In this document: positions 19,568 to 32,462 of the stretch, one piece after another
How positions within the stretch are numbered: the stretch's first letter is position 1
Layout of the letters: each line of letters opens with the position of its first letter
From: Stenotrophomonas sp. 24(2023)
GTDB lineage: Bacteria; Pseudomonadota; Gammaproteobacteria; Xanthomonadales; Xanthomonadaceae
Reading direction: 5' to 3'
NCBI RefSeq assembly: GCF_030913365.1
Contig: NZ_CP133160.1
Location: 1,240,001-1,304,000 of the forward strand
Length of the DNA: 64,000 bases
The notes under the pieces: model-generated
Database searches by the model: none
The model's input: only the letters and a program-made list of their open reading frames with translations
What the model was told of the DNA's origin: nothing
Translations under genes and position numbers: made by a program

Positions 19568-20869
19568 ATGTTCGCCTACTACGCCCGACTGGCGGTACGC
19601 AGTTTCCGCCGCAACAAGATCCTCACCGCGCTGATGGTGATCGCCATCGCGCTGGGCATCGGTGCGTCCATGACCACCCTGACCGTGTTCCATGTGCTGT
19701 CCGGCGACCCGATCCCGAGCAAGAGCGACCGCCTGTTCTACGTGCAGATCGACCCGCGCCCACGCGGTGGCTATGTGCTCGGCGATGAGCCGGAAGAGCA
19801 GATGACACGCTTCGATGCCGAAGCGCTGCTGCGCGATGCGCGTGCCGAACGGCAGGCGATGATGAGCGCCGGCGGTGCCACCATCGAACCCGGCAACAGC
19901 ACGCTCAAGCCGTTCTCGGTGGACACGCGCTGGACCTCGGCCGATTTCTTCCCGATGTTCGAGGTGCCGATGCAGTACGGGCAGCCCTGGACGCGGGCCG
20001 ATGACGATGCACGTGCGCGTGTGATCGTGCTGTCCAAGGCGCTGAACGACAAGCTGTTCCAGGGCGAGAACAGCGTCGGCCGCGACCTGCGCGTGGCCGG
20101 CCAGACCCTGCGCATCGTCGGCGTCACCAGGGAATGGAATCCGGAGCCGCACTTCTTCGACGTGACCACCGGCAACTTCGGCAAGGATGAAGACATCTAC
20201 ATGCCGATCTCCACCTCGATCGACCTGGAAATGGGCAGCAACGGCAACATCAACTGCTTCGGCGAAAACCCGAACACCAACAGCTATGCGCTCAATGCGC
20301 CGTGCTCGTGGCTGCAGTACTGGGCCGAAATGGACCCGTCCAAGGCCGAAGACTACCGCCAGTACCTGGCCAACTACTCGGCCCAGCAGCACCAGGCCGG
20401 CCGTTTCGAACGCCCCTCCAACGTCAAGCTGCTCAACGTGATGCAGTGGCTGGACTTCAAGGGCGCGGTGCCCAACGACGTGCGCCTGCAGATGTGGCTG
20501 GCGCTGGGCTTCCTGGGCGTGTGCCTGGTCAACACGGTCGGCCTGCTGCTGGCCAAGTTCCTGCGCCGCAGCGGCGAGATCGGCGTGCGCCGCGCCCTGG
20601 GCGCCAGCCGTGGCCAGATCTTCCTGCAGTGCCTGGTCGAGGCCGGTGCGGTGGGCGTGGTCGGCGGCGTGCTCGGCATCGGCCTGGCCCTGCTCGGCCT
20701 GTATGCCGTGCGCCAGCAGCCGGTGGACTACGCGCAGCTGGCCCACCTGGACAGCAGCATGCTGCTGCTGGCCATCGGCCTGACCCTGCTGGCCAGCCTC
20801 GCCGCCGGCTTCCTGCCCGCCTGGCGCGCCATGCAGGTCACTCCCGCCATCCAGCTCAAGTCGCAGTAA
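19568..20869 (+). CDS. FtsX/MacB-type ABC permease, first copy
   Basis: The 433-residue protein has one N-terminal membrane helix (ILTALMVIAIALGIGASMTTL), a large periplasmic MacB_PCD-like domain of roughly 250 residues, and three C-terminal helices with the FtsX signature (FLRRSGEIGVRRALGASRGQIF). A Cys pair in the periplasmic domain (NCFGENP and APCSWLQ) could form a disulphide. It starts ten bases after the ATPase stop. It probably pairs with the next permease as a heterodimer. Confidence 0.88.
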   Translation: MFAYYARLAVRSFRRNKILTALMVIAIALGIGASMTTLTVFHVLSGDPIPSKSDRLFYVQIDPRPRGGYVLGDEPEEQMTRFDAEALLRDARAERQAMMSAGGATIEPGNSTLKPFSVDTRWTSADFFPMFEVPMQYGQPWTRADDDARARVIVLSKALNDKLFQGENSVGRDLRVAGQTLRIVGVTREWNPEPHFFDVTTGNFGKDEDIYMPISTSIDLEMGSNGNINCFGENPNTNSYALNAPCSWLQYWAEMDPSKAEDYRQYLANYSAQQHQAGRFERPSNVKLLNVMQWLDFKGAVPNDVRLQMWLALGFLGVCLVNTVGLLLAKFLRRSGEIGVRRALGASRGQIFLQCLVEAGAVGVVGGVLGIGLALLGLYAVRQQPVDYAQLAHLDSSMLLLAIGLTLLASLAAGFLPAWRAMQVTPAIQLKSQ

Positions 20870-20891
20870 GCACTGCCTCCGAGGACACATC

Positions 20892-22106
20892 ATGGACATC
20901 CGCCCCATCCTCAGCACGCTGCGCCGGCACAAGACCGCTGCCGCCCTGATCGTGCTGGAAATCGCGCTGACCTGCGCCATCGTCTGCAACGCGCTGTTCC
21001 TGGTCAGCCAGCGCGTGGACAAGATCAGCCTGCCCAGCGGGCTGGCCGAAAAAGAACTGGTGATGGTCCGCGTCAGCGGCATCGGCAAGCAGACCGACGC
21101 CATGGCCCGCACCCGCGAAGACCTGGCCTCGCTGCGCAACATCCCCGGCGTGACCAGCGTCAGCGTGGTCAACCAGCTGCCGTTCCGTTCCAGTTCCTCC
21201 AACAGTGGCCTGACCAACACCCCCGACCAGGAACGCCCGACCACCCACGTGGCGATGTACAGCATCGCCGAGGACGGCGCACGCACGCTGGGCCTGAACC
21301 TGACCGCCGGCCGTGACTTCCTGCCCGACGAGTACGTCGACCTGAGCGATGCCCTCAAGGGGGGCACGCAGAACATGACCGTGCCGGTCATCCTCAGCCA
21401 GGCCGCCGCCGCGAAGATGGAACGCGACGGCAACGCGCTGGGCAAGACGTACTACATGGGCAAGCAGGCACTGAAGGTGGTGGGCATCGTCGACTACCTG
21501 GCCACCCCGACCGGCTGGGGCGACAACACCACCGAATCGCTGATCCTGCCGGCACGCAATGTCTTCGGCAGCGGCATCTACATGCTGCGCACCGCGCCGG
21601 AACGCCGCCAGGAGGTGCTCAAGGCCGCACTGGCTGCACTGGAACGCAACGACCCGAACCGCCTGGTGCGCGAAAAGCTGACCTACGAGGAACAGCGTGC
21701 GGACTACTTCAAGAACGACCGGGCGATGGTCGGCCTGCTGACCACGGTCTGCGTGGCCCTGCTGGTGGTCACCGCGCTGGGCATCGTGGGCCTGGCCAGC
21801 TTCTGGGTGCAGCAGCGCAGCAAGCAGATCGGCATCCGCCGTGCACTGGGCGCTACCCGTGGCCAGGTCCTGCGTTACTTCCAGACCGAGAACTTCCTGC
21901 TGGCCACGCTGGGCATCGTGCTGGGCATGCTCGCGGCCTATGCCATCAACCTGGCACTGATGAACATGTACGAGTTGCCGCGCATGCCGCTGGTGTACCT
22001 GCCCATCGGCGCCGTGCTGCTGTGGCTGCTGGGCCAGATCGCGGTGTTCGGCCCGGCCCGTCGTGCCGCAGCCGTGCCGCCGGCCGTGGCCACCCGGGGC
22101 GCCTGA
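20892..22106 (+). CDS. FtsX/MacB-type ABC permease, second copy
   Basis: The 404-residue permease has the same four-helix layout as its neighbour: an N-terminal span (AALIVLEIALTCAIVCNALF), a periplasmic domain and three C-terminal spans with KQIGIRRALGATRGQVLRYF. The two permeases differ clearly in sequence, which suggests a heterodimeric transporter rather than a recent duplication. It is 22 bp from the first permease and 1 base from the PDZ gene. The substrate is not evident. Confidence 0.88.
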   Translation: MDIRPILSTLRRHKTAAALIVLEIALTCAIVCNALFLVSQRVDKISLPSGLAEKELVMVRVSGIGKQTDAMARTREDLASLRNIPGVTSVSVVNQLPFRSSSSNSGLTNTPDQERPTTHVAMYSIAEDGARTLGLNLTAGRDFLPDEYVDLSDALKGGTQNMTVPVILSQAAAAKMERDGNALGKTYYMGKQALKVVGIVDYLATPTGWGDNTTESLILPARNVFGSGIYMLRTAPERRQEVLKAALAALERNDPNRLVREKLTYEEQRADYFKNDRAMVGLLTTVCVALLVVTALGIVGLASFWVQQRSKQIGIRRALGATRGQVLRYFQTENFLLATLGIVLGMLAAYAINLALMNMYELPRMPLVYLPIGAVLLWLLGQIAVFGPARRAAAVPPAVATRGA

Positions 22107-22107
22107 G

Positions 22108-22509
22108 ATGAGGCGCCCCGTGCTGCCCGCACTGGCGCTGTGCCTGCTGGCCCTGGCCGCTCCGGCCCGGGCCGGCAGCGACCACGCCGCGGCATCGATG
22201 TCCTGGCACGCTGGCAACCGGCACCTGGCGCTGGCGTCGGAACAGCAGGTCGTGCAGGTCCACACGGCCCTGCCGGAAGGCCATTTCGGGCTGCGCGGCG
22301 GTGACCGCGTCCTGGCGGTCGATGGCCGCCCGGTGCGCGCCATCGACACGCTGGTCCAGGCGCTGGCCACCAGCAGCAAGGTCACGGTGCAGGTGAAGGT
22401 GCAGCGCCGTGGCCGCGACATCGTGGTGCCGGTGGCTACCGATGCCTGGCGCGCCGTGGCACCGCCCCCCGCGCCCGCAGCGCCTCCACCACCGCCGCCA
22501 CCGCGCTGA
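22108..22509 (+). CDS. Small periplasmic PDZ-domain protein with proline-rich tail
   Basis: The 133-residue product has a signal peptide (to about residue 22, APARA), then a minimal PDZ-like domain with the carboxylate-binding style loop GLRGGDRVLAVDGRPV, followed by strands VTVQVKVQRRGRDIVVPV, and a tail of about 20 residues that is almost only Pro and Ala. PDZ domains bind protein C-termini, so it may be a periplasmic sensor or an assembly factor for the transporter or kinase. The start codon follows the permease stop by one base. No named homologue comes to mind. Confidence 0.75.
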   Translation: MRRPVLPALALCLLALAAPARAGSDHAAASMSWHAGNRHLALASEQQVVQVHTALPEGHFGLRGGDRVLAVDGRPVRAIDTLVQALATSSKVTVQVKVQRRGRDIVVPVATDAWRAVAPPPAPAAPPPPPPPR

Positions 22510-22511
22510 CC

Positions 22512-22540
22512 ACCGGTGGCGGCCCTGTACCGCCACCGGT
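22512..22540 (+). terminator. Hairpin between PDZ gene and response regulator
   Basis: An 11-bp perfect inverted repeat (22512-22522 with 22530-22540) with a seven-base loop, three bases after the PDZ stop, followed by TTGG. It could attenuate read-through into the regulatory genes. Confidence 0.45.
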
Positions 22541-22568
22541 TTGGCTATATTGGGCAGGAGTGCGGCAG

Positions 22569-22638
22569 CGCCGGGCCCTGCCCGGCGGATCCGCCAGCCA
22601 CACTGCATCCGCCTACACCGGGCATGGCCCGGTGCTAC
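22569..22638. repeat. Pair of SMAG-type palindromes in opposite orientation
   Basis: The first palindrome has arms CGCCGGGC and GCCCGGCG (22569-22587) and lacks a perfect GTAG. The second (22616-22638) is a full unit on the minus strand, with CTAC after arms CACCGGGC and GCCCGGTG. The pair ends 13 bases before the response regulator start and separates the pump genes from the regulators. Confidence 0.7.
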
Positions 22639-22651
22639 CAACGTTGACCCC

Positions 22652-23994
<1,343 letters not shown>

Positions 23995-23998
<4 letters not shown>

Positions 23999-25344
23999 AG
24001 CGCAGTTCCTTCACCGCCCGCCTGTTCCTGCGCCTGCTGCCGGTGCTGGCGCTGGCCGCCGCATTGCCGTGGCTGCTCGCCTTCTGGCTGGACCATGGCT
24101 GGGTGGTGACGGCGCTGTCGACGCTGGTCCTGCTGTCGTTGATGTGGTGGAGCCTGCGCCGCGCCACCGCCCCGGTGCGCTCGCTGCTGCGCGCCCTGGC
24201 CGGCACCACCAGCAGTTACCGCGACGGCGAATACAACTTCGGCGTGCACTGGCCCGGCAATGACGAACTGGGCGACCTGGTGCAGGCCCACCGCGAACTG
24301 GGCGACGTGCTGCGTGCACAGCGCCAGGGCCTGGTGCAGCGCGAACTGCTGCTGGACACCATGGTGCAGAACACGCCCGTGGCGATGCTGCTGGTCGCCT
24401 CCGGCGGCGATGGCATTCCCCGCGTGGTGTTTTCCAACCTGGCCGCGCGCAAGCTGCTGCACGGTGGCTGGAAGCTGGAGGGCCAACGCCTGGAGGACCT
24501 GCTGGAGCAGGTGCCGGTCGAGCTGCGCGATGCGATCGCGCGCGGCGGTGACAGCCTGTTCTCGGTACGTGGCGAAGGCGAGGAGGGCGACGAGGATGAC
24601 GAGCAGGTCTACCACCTCTCGCGCCGCGCGTTCCAGCTCAACGGCCGTCCGCATGACCTGCTGCTGGTACGCCTGCTGACCGCCGAGCTGCGCCGGCAGG
24701 AAGTGCAGACCTGGAAGAAGGTGATCCGGGTCATCAGCCATGAATTGAACAACTCACTGGCGCCCATCGCCTCGCTGGCCCATTCCGGGGGGGAGCTGGT
24801 CAAGCGCGAGCGTTACGACCGCCTGCCGGAGATCTTCAGCACGGTGGAAGACCGTGCGCGCCACCTGGAGGGCTTCATCCGGGGCTACGCGCGCTTTGCC
24901 AAGCTGCCGCATCCGCAGCTGCAGACAGTGCACTGGGCCCCCTTCCTGTCCAGCCTGCGGCAGCAGATTCCATTCGGCATGCCACAGGAGCCGGATGAGG
25001 AACTGTGCAGCCGCATCGATATCGCCCAGTTCGGCCAGGCGCTGCTGAACCTGTTGAAGAACGCCCATGAGGCGTGCGCGGAGGCGGACCCACCGAACGA
25101 GGATGTGCAGGTACAGCTGACGCGGTTGCCGCAGTGGCTGCGGCTGGACGTGCTCGACCGTGGCAAGGGCATGAACGAGCAGGTGCTGCAGAACGCATTG
25201 ATGCCGTTCTATTCCACCAAGCGCAATGGCACGGGGCTGGGGCTGGCGTTGACGCGGGAGATCGTGGAAGCGCACGGCGGGCGCATTTCGCTGCAGAACC
25301 GCAGCGATGGTGGATTGTGCGTGTCGATCCTGCTGCCCGCGTGA
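23995..25344 (+). CDS. Membrane sensor histidine kinase, partner of the NtrC-class regulator
   Basis: The 449-residue kinase has two close N-terminal membrane helices (about 12-32 and 37-55) with only a few residues outside, a HAMP- or PAS-like central region, then the H box VISHELNNSLAPIAS (His249), the N box LLNLLKNAHEA, G1 DRGKGM and G2 GTGLGLAL. The tiny periplasmic loop implies intramembrane or interfacial sensing, for example of pump activity or envelope stress. An acidic patch (residues 194-203) interrupts the PAS-like region. Translational coupling to the regulator makes them a cognate pair. Confidence 0.93.
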
Positions 25345-25380
25345 GCACCGCGTTGCTGCGGTAGCGCATCAATCAACGGC

Positions 25381-25403
25381 ATCCACGCATGGCGTGGATC
25401 TAC
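25381..25403 (-). repeat. GTAG palindrome, unit 1 of a three-unit cluster
   Basis: Arms ATCCACGC and GCGTGGAT around ATG, followed by CTAC; this is the minus orientation. It lies 37 bases after the kinase stop codon. Confidence 0.85.
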
Positions 25404-25418
25404 CGGAAGCAGCGCTTT

Positions 25419-25441
25419 GTAGATCCACGCCATGCGTGGAT
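25419..25441 (+). repeat. GTAG palindrome, unit 2 of a three-unit cluster
   Basis: A perfect unit in the plus orientation, 15 bases from the first. Adjacent opposed units can fold into one long hairpin in RNA. Confidence 0.85.
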
Positions 25442-25468
25442 GGCTTTGCCAACGCATCAAGCAACCGC

Positions 25469-25491
25469 ATCCACGCACGGCGTGGATCTAC
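25469..25491 (-). repeat. GTAG palindrome, unit 3, overlapping the GNAT gene end
   Basis: Arms ATCCACGC and GCGTGGAT around ACG, followed by CTAC (25488-25491). Read on the minus strand, the TAG of GTAG is the stop codon of the GNAT gene. Confidence 0.85.
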
Positions 25492-26045
25492 AGAAGGCCA
25501 CCGGGATCGCCCTGAAGGGCACGCTGCATCACCACCCGCAGGTGCATCGGGAAGCCCAGCGCGGCTTCTTCGGCCATCACCGCCTGCATTCCCGCCCTCC
25601 ACCGGGCAGGTGGCACCACGATGAATCCTTCGCTGGCATAGAAGGCGGCATTCCATGGCACGTCCGACAGGGTGGTCAGCACGGCGCTGCCGTAGCCCTG
25701 CCCTGCCGCGCTGGCCAGCGCATGGCGCAGCAGCGCACGGCCAAGGCCGCGCCGGGCATGCCGGGGATCGACGTCCATCTGCAGGACATGGAACCGGCGC
25801 TCCAGCTCGCCGCCAAGCAGGTAACCGGCAAGGTCACCGCCCTCGGCCTCCACCACCCAGAGCTGCCGCCGCTGCAGGCCCGCCCGCAGCGTGTCCTGGT
25901 CCAGGCCGTGGCCGGCAAACACCGGGTAGGCTTCATGACCGCGCAACCGTTCGCCCGCGCGCTGCTCGATGCCGGGCAGCGCCGCCAGTTCGTCGGCGCG
26001 TGCCAGGCGTGGCTCAGGGCTTCCTGACCGGACGGCGCCAGCCAT
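25488..26045 (-). CDS. GNAT family N-acetyltransferase
   Basis: The roughly 185-residue protein shows the GNAT acetyl-CoA motif A ([19 protein letters not shown]), preceded by a core strand (RFHVLQMDV) and followed by [10 protein letters not shown]. It transfers an acetyl group to an unknown amine substrate. It lies immediately downstream of glmU on the same strand, and the ATG at 26045 lies inside the glmU end (32-base overlap); a later start is possible because the first 20 residues are poorly conserved in character. Its stop codon is supplied by a GTAG repeat. Confidence 0.8.
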   Translation of the reverse strand: MAGAVRSGSPEPRLARADELAALPGIEQRAGERLRGHEAYPVFAGHGLDQDTLRAGLQRRQLWVVEAEGGDLAGYLLGGELERRFHVLQMDVDPRHARRGLGRALLRHALASAAGQGYGSAVLTTLSDVPWNAAFYASEGFIVVPPARWRAGMQAVMAEEAALGFPMHLRVVMQRALQGDPGGLL

Positions 26046-27381
26046 CGATGGTTTCCTGTCGTGCACGTGCAAGCGTCAGCTTGCCATCCGGCGCCGTGCG
26101 GGTGATGACCGAGCCGGCCGCGATGGTCGCCCCTTCGCCGATCAGTACCGGTGCCACCAGCGAACTGTTGGAACCGATGAAGGCGTTGTCACCGATGGTG
26201 GTGGTCGACTTGTTCACCCCGTCGTAGTTGCAGGTGATGGTGCCGGCGCCGATGTTCACACCGCTGCCGATCACCGCATCGCCCAGGTAGGCCAGGTGGT
26301 TGGCCTTGCTGGCCACGCCCAGGCTGACCTTCTTGGTTTCCACGAAGTTGCCCACGTGCACACCATCGGCCAGCACGGTGCCCTCGCGCAGGCGCGCGAA
26401 CGGCCCGATCTGCGCAGCGCCCTCGCTGACCACGCCTTCGATGTCGCAGTGCGCACGCACCTGCGTGCCGGGGCCCAGGCGTACATCCTTGAGGCGGGTG
26501 AACGGCCCGATGGTCACGCCATCGGCCAGCTCGACGCGGCCTTCCAGGATGACGTTCACATCGATCAGCACGTCGCTGCCGACGGTGACCTGGCCGCGGA
26601 CATCCAGCCGTTCCGGATCGAGCACGCGTGCGCCCTGCGCGCACAGGGCCCGGACGGCGCGGCGCTGCCAGGCGCGTTCGAGCTGGGCCAGCTGCCAGGG
26701 ATCATTCGCACCTTCGGCGTCCTGGGCATCCGCGACGATGGCCATTTCCGCCGGGGTGTATTCGCGCGCGGCGAAGGCGAAGACATCGGTCAGGTAATAC
26801 TCGCCCTGCGCGTTGGCGTTGGACAGCTGCGACAGCCAGCGCCGCAGCGCGGTCGATTCAGCGGTGATGATGCCGGTATTGATGGTGCGGATGCGCCGCT
26901 GTTCCTCGTCGGCATCCTTCTGTTCGACGATGGCCGCCACCCGGCCTTCGGCATCGCGCAGGATGCGGCCATAACCGGTGGGGTCGGCAACCTCGGCCAC
27001 CAGCACCGCCAGCCGGCCCGGCTGCGCCAGCAGATCGCGCAGGGTCTGCGCGCGGATCAGCGGCACGTCGCCGTACAGCACCAGCACCTGGGCGGCATCG
27101 GGCACGTCGGGCATCGCCTGCGCCACCGCATGGCCGGTGCCCAGCTGCTGCGCCTGCTCGGCCCACAGCAGGTCGGGCTGGTTGGCGAAGTGCTGGCGCA
27201 CGGCCTGCCCGCCATGGCCATGCACCACGTGGATGGCATCGGGCTGCAGTTCACGGGCCGTGGCGATCACATGCGCCAGCATCGGCTGCCCGGCAATGGG
27301 CTGCAGCACCTTGGGCAGCACCGATTTCATGCGCTTGCCGGCACCAGCGGCCAGGATGATCACGTGCAGGGGTTGGCTCAT
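26014..27381 (-). CDS. glmU: Bifunctional GlcNAc-1-P uridyltransferase / GlcN-1-P acetyltransferase
   Basis: The 455-residue enzyme converts glucosamine-1-phosphate to UDP-GlcNAc in two steps. The N-terminal pyrophosphorylase domain has [18 protein letters not shown] (a variant of GxGTxMxS with Lys in place of Thr). The C-terminal left-handed beta-helix is seen as hexapeptide repeats such as [10 protein letters not shown], and carries [10 protein letters not shown], typical of the acetyltransferase site. Length matches E. coli (456). It follows the atp operon on the same strand, as in many gammaproteobacteria, but glmS is displaced by 8.7 kb. Confidence 0.96.
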   Translation of the reverse strand: MSQPLHVIILAAGAGKRMKSVLPKVLQPIAGQPMLAHVIATARELQPDAIHVVHGHGGQAVRQHFANQPDLLWAEQAQQLGTGHAVAQAMPDVPDAAQVLVLYGDVPLIRAQTLRDLLAQPGRLAVLVAEVADPTGYGRILRDAEGRVAAIVEQKDADEEQRRIRTINTGIITAESTALRRWLSQLSNANAQGEYYLTDVFAFAAREYTPAEMAIVADAQDAEGANDPWQLAQLERAWQRRAVRALCAQGARVLDPERLDVRGQVTVGSDVLIDVNVILEGRVELADGVTIGPFTRLKDVRLGPGTQVRAHCDIEGVVSEGAAQIGPFARLREGTVLADGVHVGNFVETKKVSLGVASKANHLAYLGDAVIGSGVNIGAGTITCNYDGVNKSTTTIGDNAFIGSNSSLVAPVLIGEGATIAAGSVITRTAPDGKLTLARARQETIDGWRRPVRKP

Positions 27382-27462
27382 GGGGCGACAGTCCGTGGTT
27401 CGTTGCCTGCGATTCTAGAACGCGGGCCGTTAACATGGAGGCCCGTGTTCCCTTCCCCCCGC

Positions 27463-27846
27463 ATGAGCCTCCTCCGCCAGGGCAGCGCCTACATCGTCAT
27501 CGGGCTGGTGCAGCTGCTGCTGGACTGGCTGGTGTTCGTCGCCACCACCGCGGTGGGCCTGCCGGTAGTGCCAGCCAACATTGCCGGACGCCTGGCCGGC
27601 ATGCTGCTGGGCTTCTGGCTCAATGGCCGCTATACGTTCGCCACCGGCGCGGGACAGCGGCTGGGCTGGCGCCGTTTCGCCCGCTTCTTCACGCTGTGGC
27701 TGCTGCTGACGGCCGCCAGTACCGTGCTGGTGTCCACCGCCGATCACGCGCTGGGGCTGCGCTATGCCTGGCTGGCCAAGCCGGTGGTCGAGGGCGGGCT
27801 GGCGGTGGTGTCGTTCCTGCTGATGCGCTACGTGGTGTACCGCTGA
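27463..27846 (+). CDS. GtrA family membrane protein
   Basis: The 127-residue protein has four hydrophobic helices and the GtrA-family motif FWLNGRYTF after the second. GtrA-like proteins are thought to flip or hold polyprenyl-linked sugars for surface glycosylation. There is no glucosyltransferase gene beside it, so its partner is unknown. A GTG at 27445 is an alternative start six codons earlier. It is convergent with atpC and divergent from glmU. Confidence 0.82.
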   Translation: MSLLRQGSAYIVIGLVQLLLDWLVFVATTAVGLPVVPANIAGRLAGMLLGFWLNGRYTFATGAGQRLGWRRFARFFTLWLLLTAASTVLVSTADHALGLRYAWLAKPVVEGGLAVVSFLLMRYVVYR

Positions 27847-27894
27847 GCACGGCGGGACAGCGCTAGCGCGGATTCCCCCGTTGCACTGGGCACA

Positions 27895-27926
27895 CAAACA
27901 AAAACGCCGGCACGGGGCCGGCGTTT
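27895..27926 (-). terminator. Terminator of the ATP synthase operon
   Basis: A 10-bp perfect stem (27902-27911 and 27917-27926), AAACGCCGGC in sequence, followed on the minus strand by a T-rich tract. It lies 22 bases beyond the atpC stop. Confidence 0.85.
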
Positions 27927-27947
27927 CTGCGGGAGGGCTGCAGAACC

Positions 27948-28370
27948 TCAGTGCTTGAGGGTCTTGCGCAGGCGCTCCAGTGCCTGCAGCTGGACGACGG
28001 CTTCGGCCAGCTTCTGCTGGGCTTCGGCCACTTCCATCGCTTCACCACGGTTGGCCAGGATGCGCTCGGCTTCTTCCTTGGCCTTGCGGACCGAGGCTTC
28101 GTCGATGTCCTGCGCGCGGATCGCGGTGTCGGCCAGCACGGTCACCACCTGCGGCTGCACTTCCAGGATGCCGCCGGAAATGGCGAAATCCAGCTGCTCG
28201 CCGTTCGGCGTGGTCACCACCACCTTGCCCGGCTTCAGGCGGGTGATCAGCGGCGCGTGCTTGGGCGCGATGCCCAGTTCGCCCAGCTCACCGGTGGCCA
28301 CGACCAGGGTCGCTTCGCCACGGAAGATTTCCTGCTCGGCGCTGACGATGTCGCAACGGATCGTGCTCAT
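27948..28370 (-). CDS. atpC: ATP synthase epsilon subunit
   Basis: The 140-residue subunit is the last gene of the operon. It has the N-terminal beta-barrel ([37 protein letters not shown]) and the C-terminal two-helix hairpin that inhibits the motor when extended. It is part of the F1 central stalk together with gamma. It is 113 bases from atpD, a longer gap than elsewhere in the operon, filled with GC-rich inverted repeats. Confidence 0.97.
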   Translation of the reverse strand: MSTIRCDIVSAEQEIFRGEATLVVATGELGELGIAPKHAPLITRLKPGKVVVTTPNGEQLDFAISGGILEVQPQVVTVLADTAIRAQDIDEASVRKAKEEAERILANRGEAMEVAEAQQKLAEAVVQLQALERLRKTLKH

Positions 28371-28483
28371 GCAAATCTCTTCGCTGTTCGCGGCGGCGCA
28401 ATGCCACCGTGGGGGTCCACCGGCGCGGGCGGTTGCCCGGCGCCGGCGTCAGGTCGGGCAGGATCGCTCCCGCCCGTCCCGGA

Positions 28484-30792
<2,309 letters not shown>

Positions 30793-30808
30793 CTCTTGTT
30801 TCCCGTGG

Positions 30809-30827
30809 CGCGGGGCATCGCCCCGCG
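30809..30827 (-). repeat. Hairpin in the atpA-atpG spacer
   Basis: Perfect 8-bp stem CGCGGGGC/GCCCCGCG with an ATC loop, directly next to the GTAG element in the same spacer. Confidence 0.7.
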
Positions 30828-30837
30828 TTGTTCAACG

Positions 30838-30861
30838 GTAGAGCGGGGCCAGGCCCCGCTC
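30838..30861 (+). repeat. GTAG palindrome inside the ATP synthase operon
   Basis: GTAG opens a 10-bp perfect stem (30841-30850 and 30852-30861). Its sequence differs from the ATCCACGC type but has the same layout. It sits between atpA and atpG within the transcribed operon. Confidence 0.7.
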
Positions 30862-30870
30862 CACATGCCG

Positions 30871-32418
30871 TTACCAGCTGCCGGTGGTCTTGAACTCGGC
30901 GATGCCCTTCTTGAAGGCACCTTCGATGTCGTTGTCCCAACCGCCGGTGGCGTTGACCTTGCTGACCAGCTCGCCCTGGGTGTTGGCGAAGTGGGCGTGC
31001 AGGCCTTCTTCGAACGCCAGCAGCTTGCTGACCGGCACGTCGTCGAGGTAACCCTCGTTGACGGCGTAGATCGACAGCGCCTGGTTGGCGATGGACATCG
31101 GCGCGTACTGCTTCTGCTTCATCAACTCGGTGACGCGCTGGCCACGCTCCAGCTGCTTGCGGGTCGCTTCGTCCAGGTCCGAGGCGAACTGCGCGAACGC
31201 CGCCAGCTCACGGTACTGGGCCAGCGAGATACGGATGCCGCCGGACAGCTTCTTGATGATCTTGGTCTGGGCCGAGCCGCCGACGCGCGACACCGAGATA
31301 CCGGCGTTCACGGCCGGGCGGATGCCGGCGTTGAACAGGTCGGTTTCCAGGAAGATCTGGCCGTCGGTGATCGAGATCACGTTGGTCGGAACGAAGGCGG
31401 ACACGTCGCCGGCCTGGGTTTCGATGATCGGCAGCGCGGTCAGCGAACCGGTCTTGCCGGTGACCTTGCCTTCGGTGAACTTCTCCACGTATTCCTCGGA
31501 CACGCGGGCAGCGCGTTCCAGCAGGCGGGAGTGCAGGTAGAACACGTCACCCGGGTAGGCTTCACGGCCCGGCGGGCGCTTCAGCAGCAGCGAGATCTGG
31601 CGGTAGGCGACGGCCTGCTTGGACAGATCGTCGTACACGATCAGCGCGTCTTCGCCGCGGTCCATGAAGTACTCACCCATGGTGCAGCCCGAGTAGGCGC
31701 TGATGTACTGCATGGCAGCCGATTCGGACGCGGTCGCGGCCACCACGATGGTGTGGGCCAGCGCGCCGTTCTCTTCCAGCTTGCGCACGATGTTGGCGAT
31801 GGTCGAAGCCTTCTGGCCGATCGCCACGTACACGCACTTGATGCCGGTGCCCTTCTGGTTGATCACCGCATCGATCGCCATCGCGGTCTTGCCGGTCTGG
31901 CGGTCACCGATGATCAGCTCGCGCTGGCCACGGCCAATCGGGATCATCGAGTCGACCGACTTGTAACCGGTCTGCACCGGCTGGTCGACCGACTTGCGCC
32001 AGATCACGCCCGGGGCAACGCGCTCCACCGGAGCGGTCAGGTCGGTGCCCAGCGGGCCCTTGCCGTCGATCGGCTCGCCCAGCGCGTTCACCACGCGGCC
32101 CAGCAGTTCCGGACCGACCGGCACTTCCAGGATGCGGCCGGTGGTCTTGGCGACATCGCCTTCGCGCAGGTGCTCGTAGTCACCCAGGACCACGGCGCCG
32201 ACCGAGTCGCGCTCCAGGTTCAGGGCCAGGGCGAAGGTGTTGTTCGGCAGTTCGATCATTTCGCCCTGCATCACGTCGGCCAGACCGAAGATGCGCACGA
32301 TGCCGTCGGACACGCTGGTCACGGTGCCTTCGTTGCGCGATTCCGCGGCCAGCTTGACCTTCTCGATGCGGTTCTTGATCAGTTCGCTGATTTCGGAGGG
32401 GTTGAGCGTGGTTGCCAT
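30871..32418 (-). CDS. atpA: ATP synthase alpha subunit
   Basis: The 515-residue regulatory subunit of F1 has the P-loop GDRQTGKT and the closing signature [13 protein letters not shown]. The start is the ATG at 32418 ([11 protein letters not shown]); a TTG two codons upstream also keeps the frame but is less likely. Spacing to atpH is 44 bases. Confidence 0.98.
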   Translation of the reverse strand: MATTLNPSEISELIKNRIEKVKLAAESRNEGTVTSVSDGIVRIFGLADVMQGEMIELPNNTFALALNLERDSVGAVVLGDYEHLREGDVAKTTGRILEVPVGPELLGRVVNALGEPIDGKGPLGTDLTAPVERVAPGVIWRKSVDQPVQTGYKSVDSMIPIGRGQRELIIGDRQTGKTAMAIDAVINQKGTGIKCVYVAIGQKASTIANIVRKLEENGALAHTIVVAATASESAAMQYISAYSGCTMGEYFMDRGEDALIVYDDLSKQAVAYRQISLLLKRPPGREAYPGDVFYLHSRLLERAARVSEEYVEKFTEGKVTGKTGSLTALPIIETQAGDVSAFVPTNVISITDGQIFLETDLFNAGIRPAVNAGISVSRVGGSAQTKIIKKLSGGIRISLAQYRELAAFAQFASDLDEATRKQLERGQRVTELMKQKQYAPMSIANQALSIYAVNEGYLDDVPVSKLLAFEEGLHAHFANTQGELVSKVNATGGWDNDIEGAFKKGIAEFKTTGSW

Positions 32419-32462
32419 CGTCAAGTCCTAGTGCCGGCGGTCAGGCCGGACGTTAAAAGAAT

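Noticed and set aside
22543..22555. Possible second sigma-54 promoter before the response regulator
   Set aside because: GG and GC are nine rather than ten bases apart and the rest of the consensus is missing.
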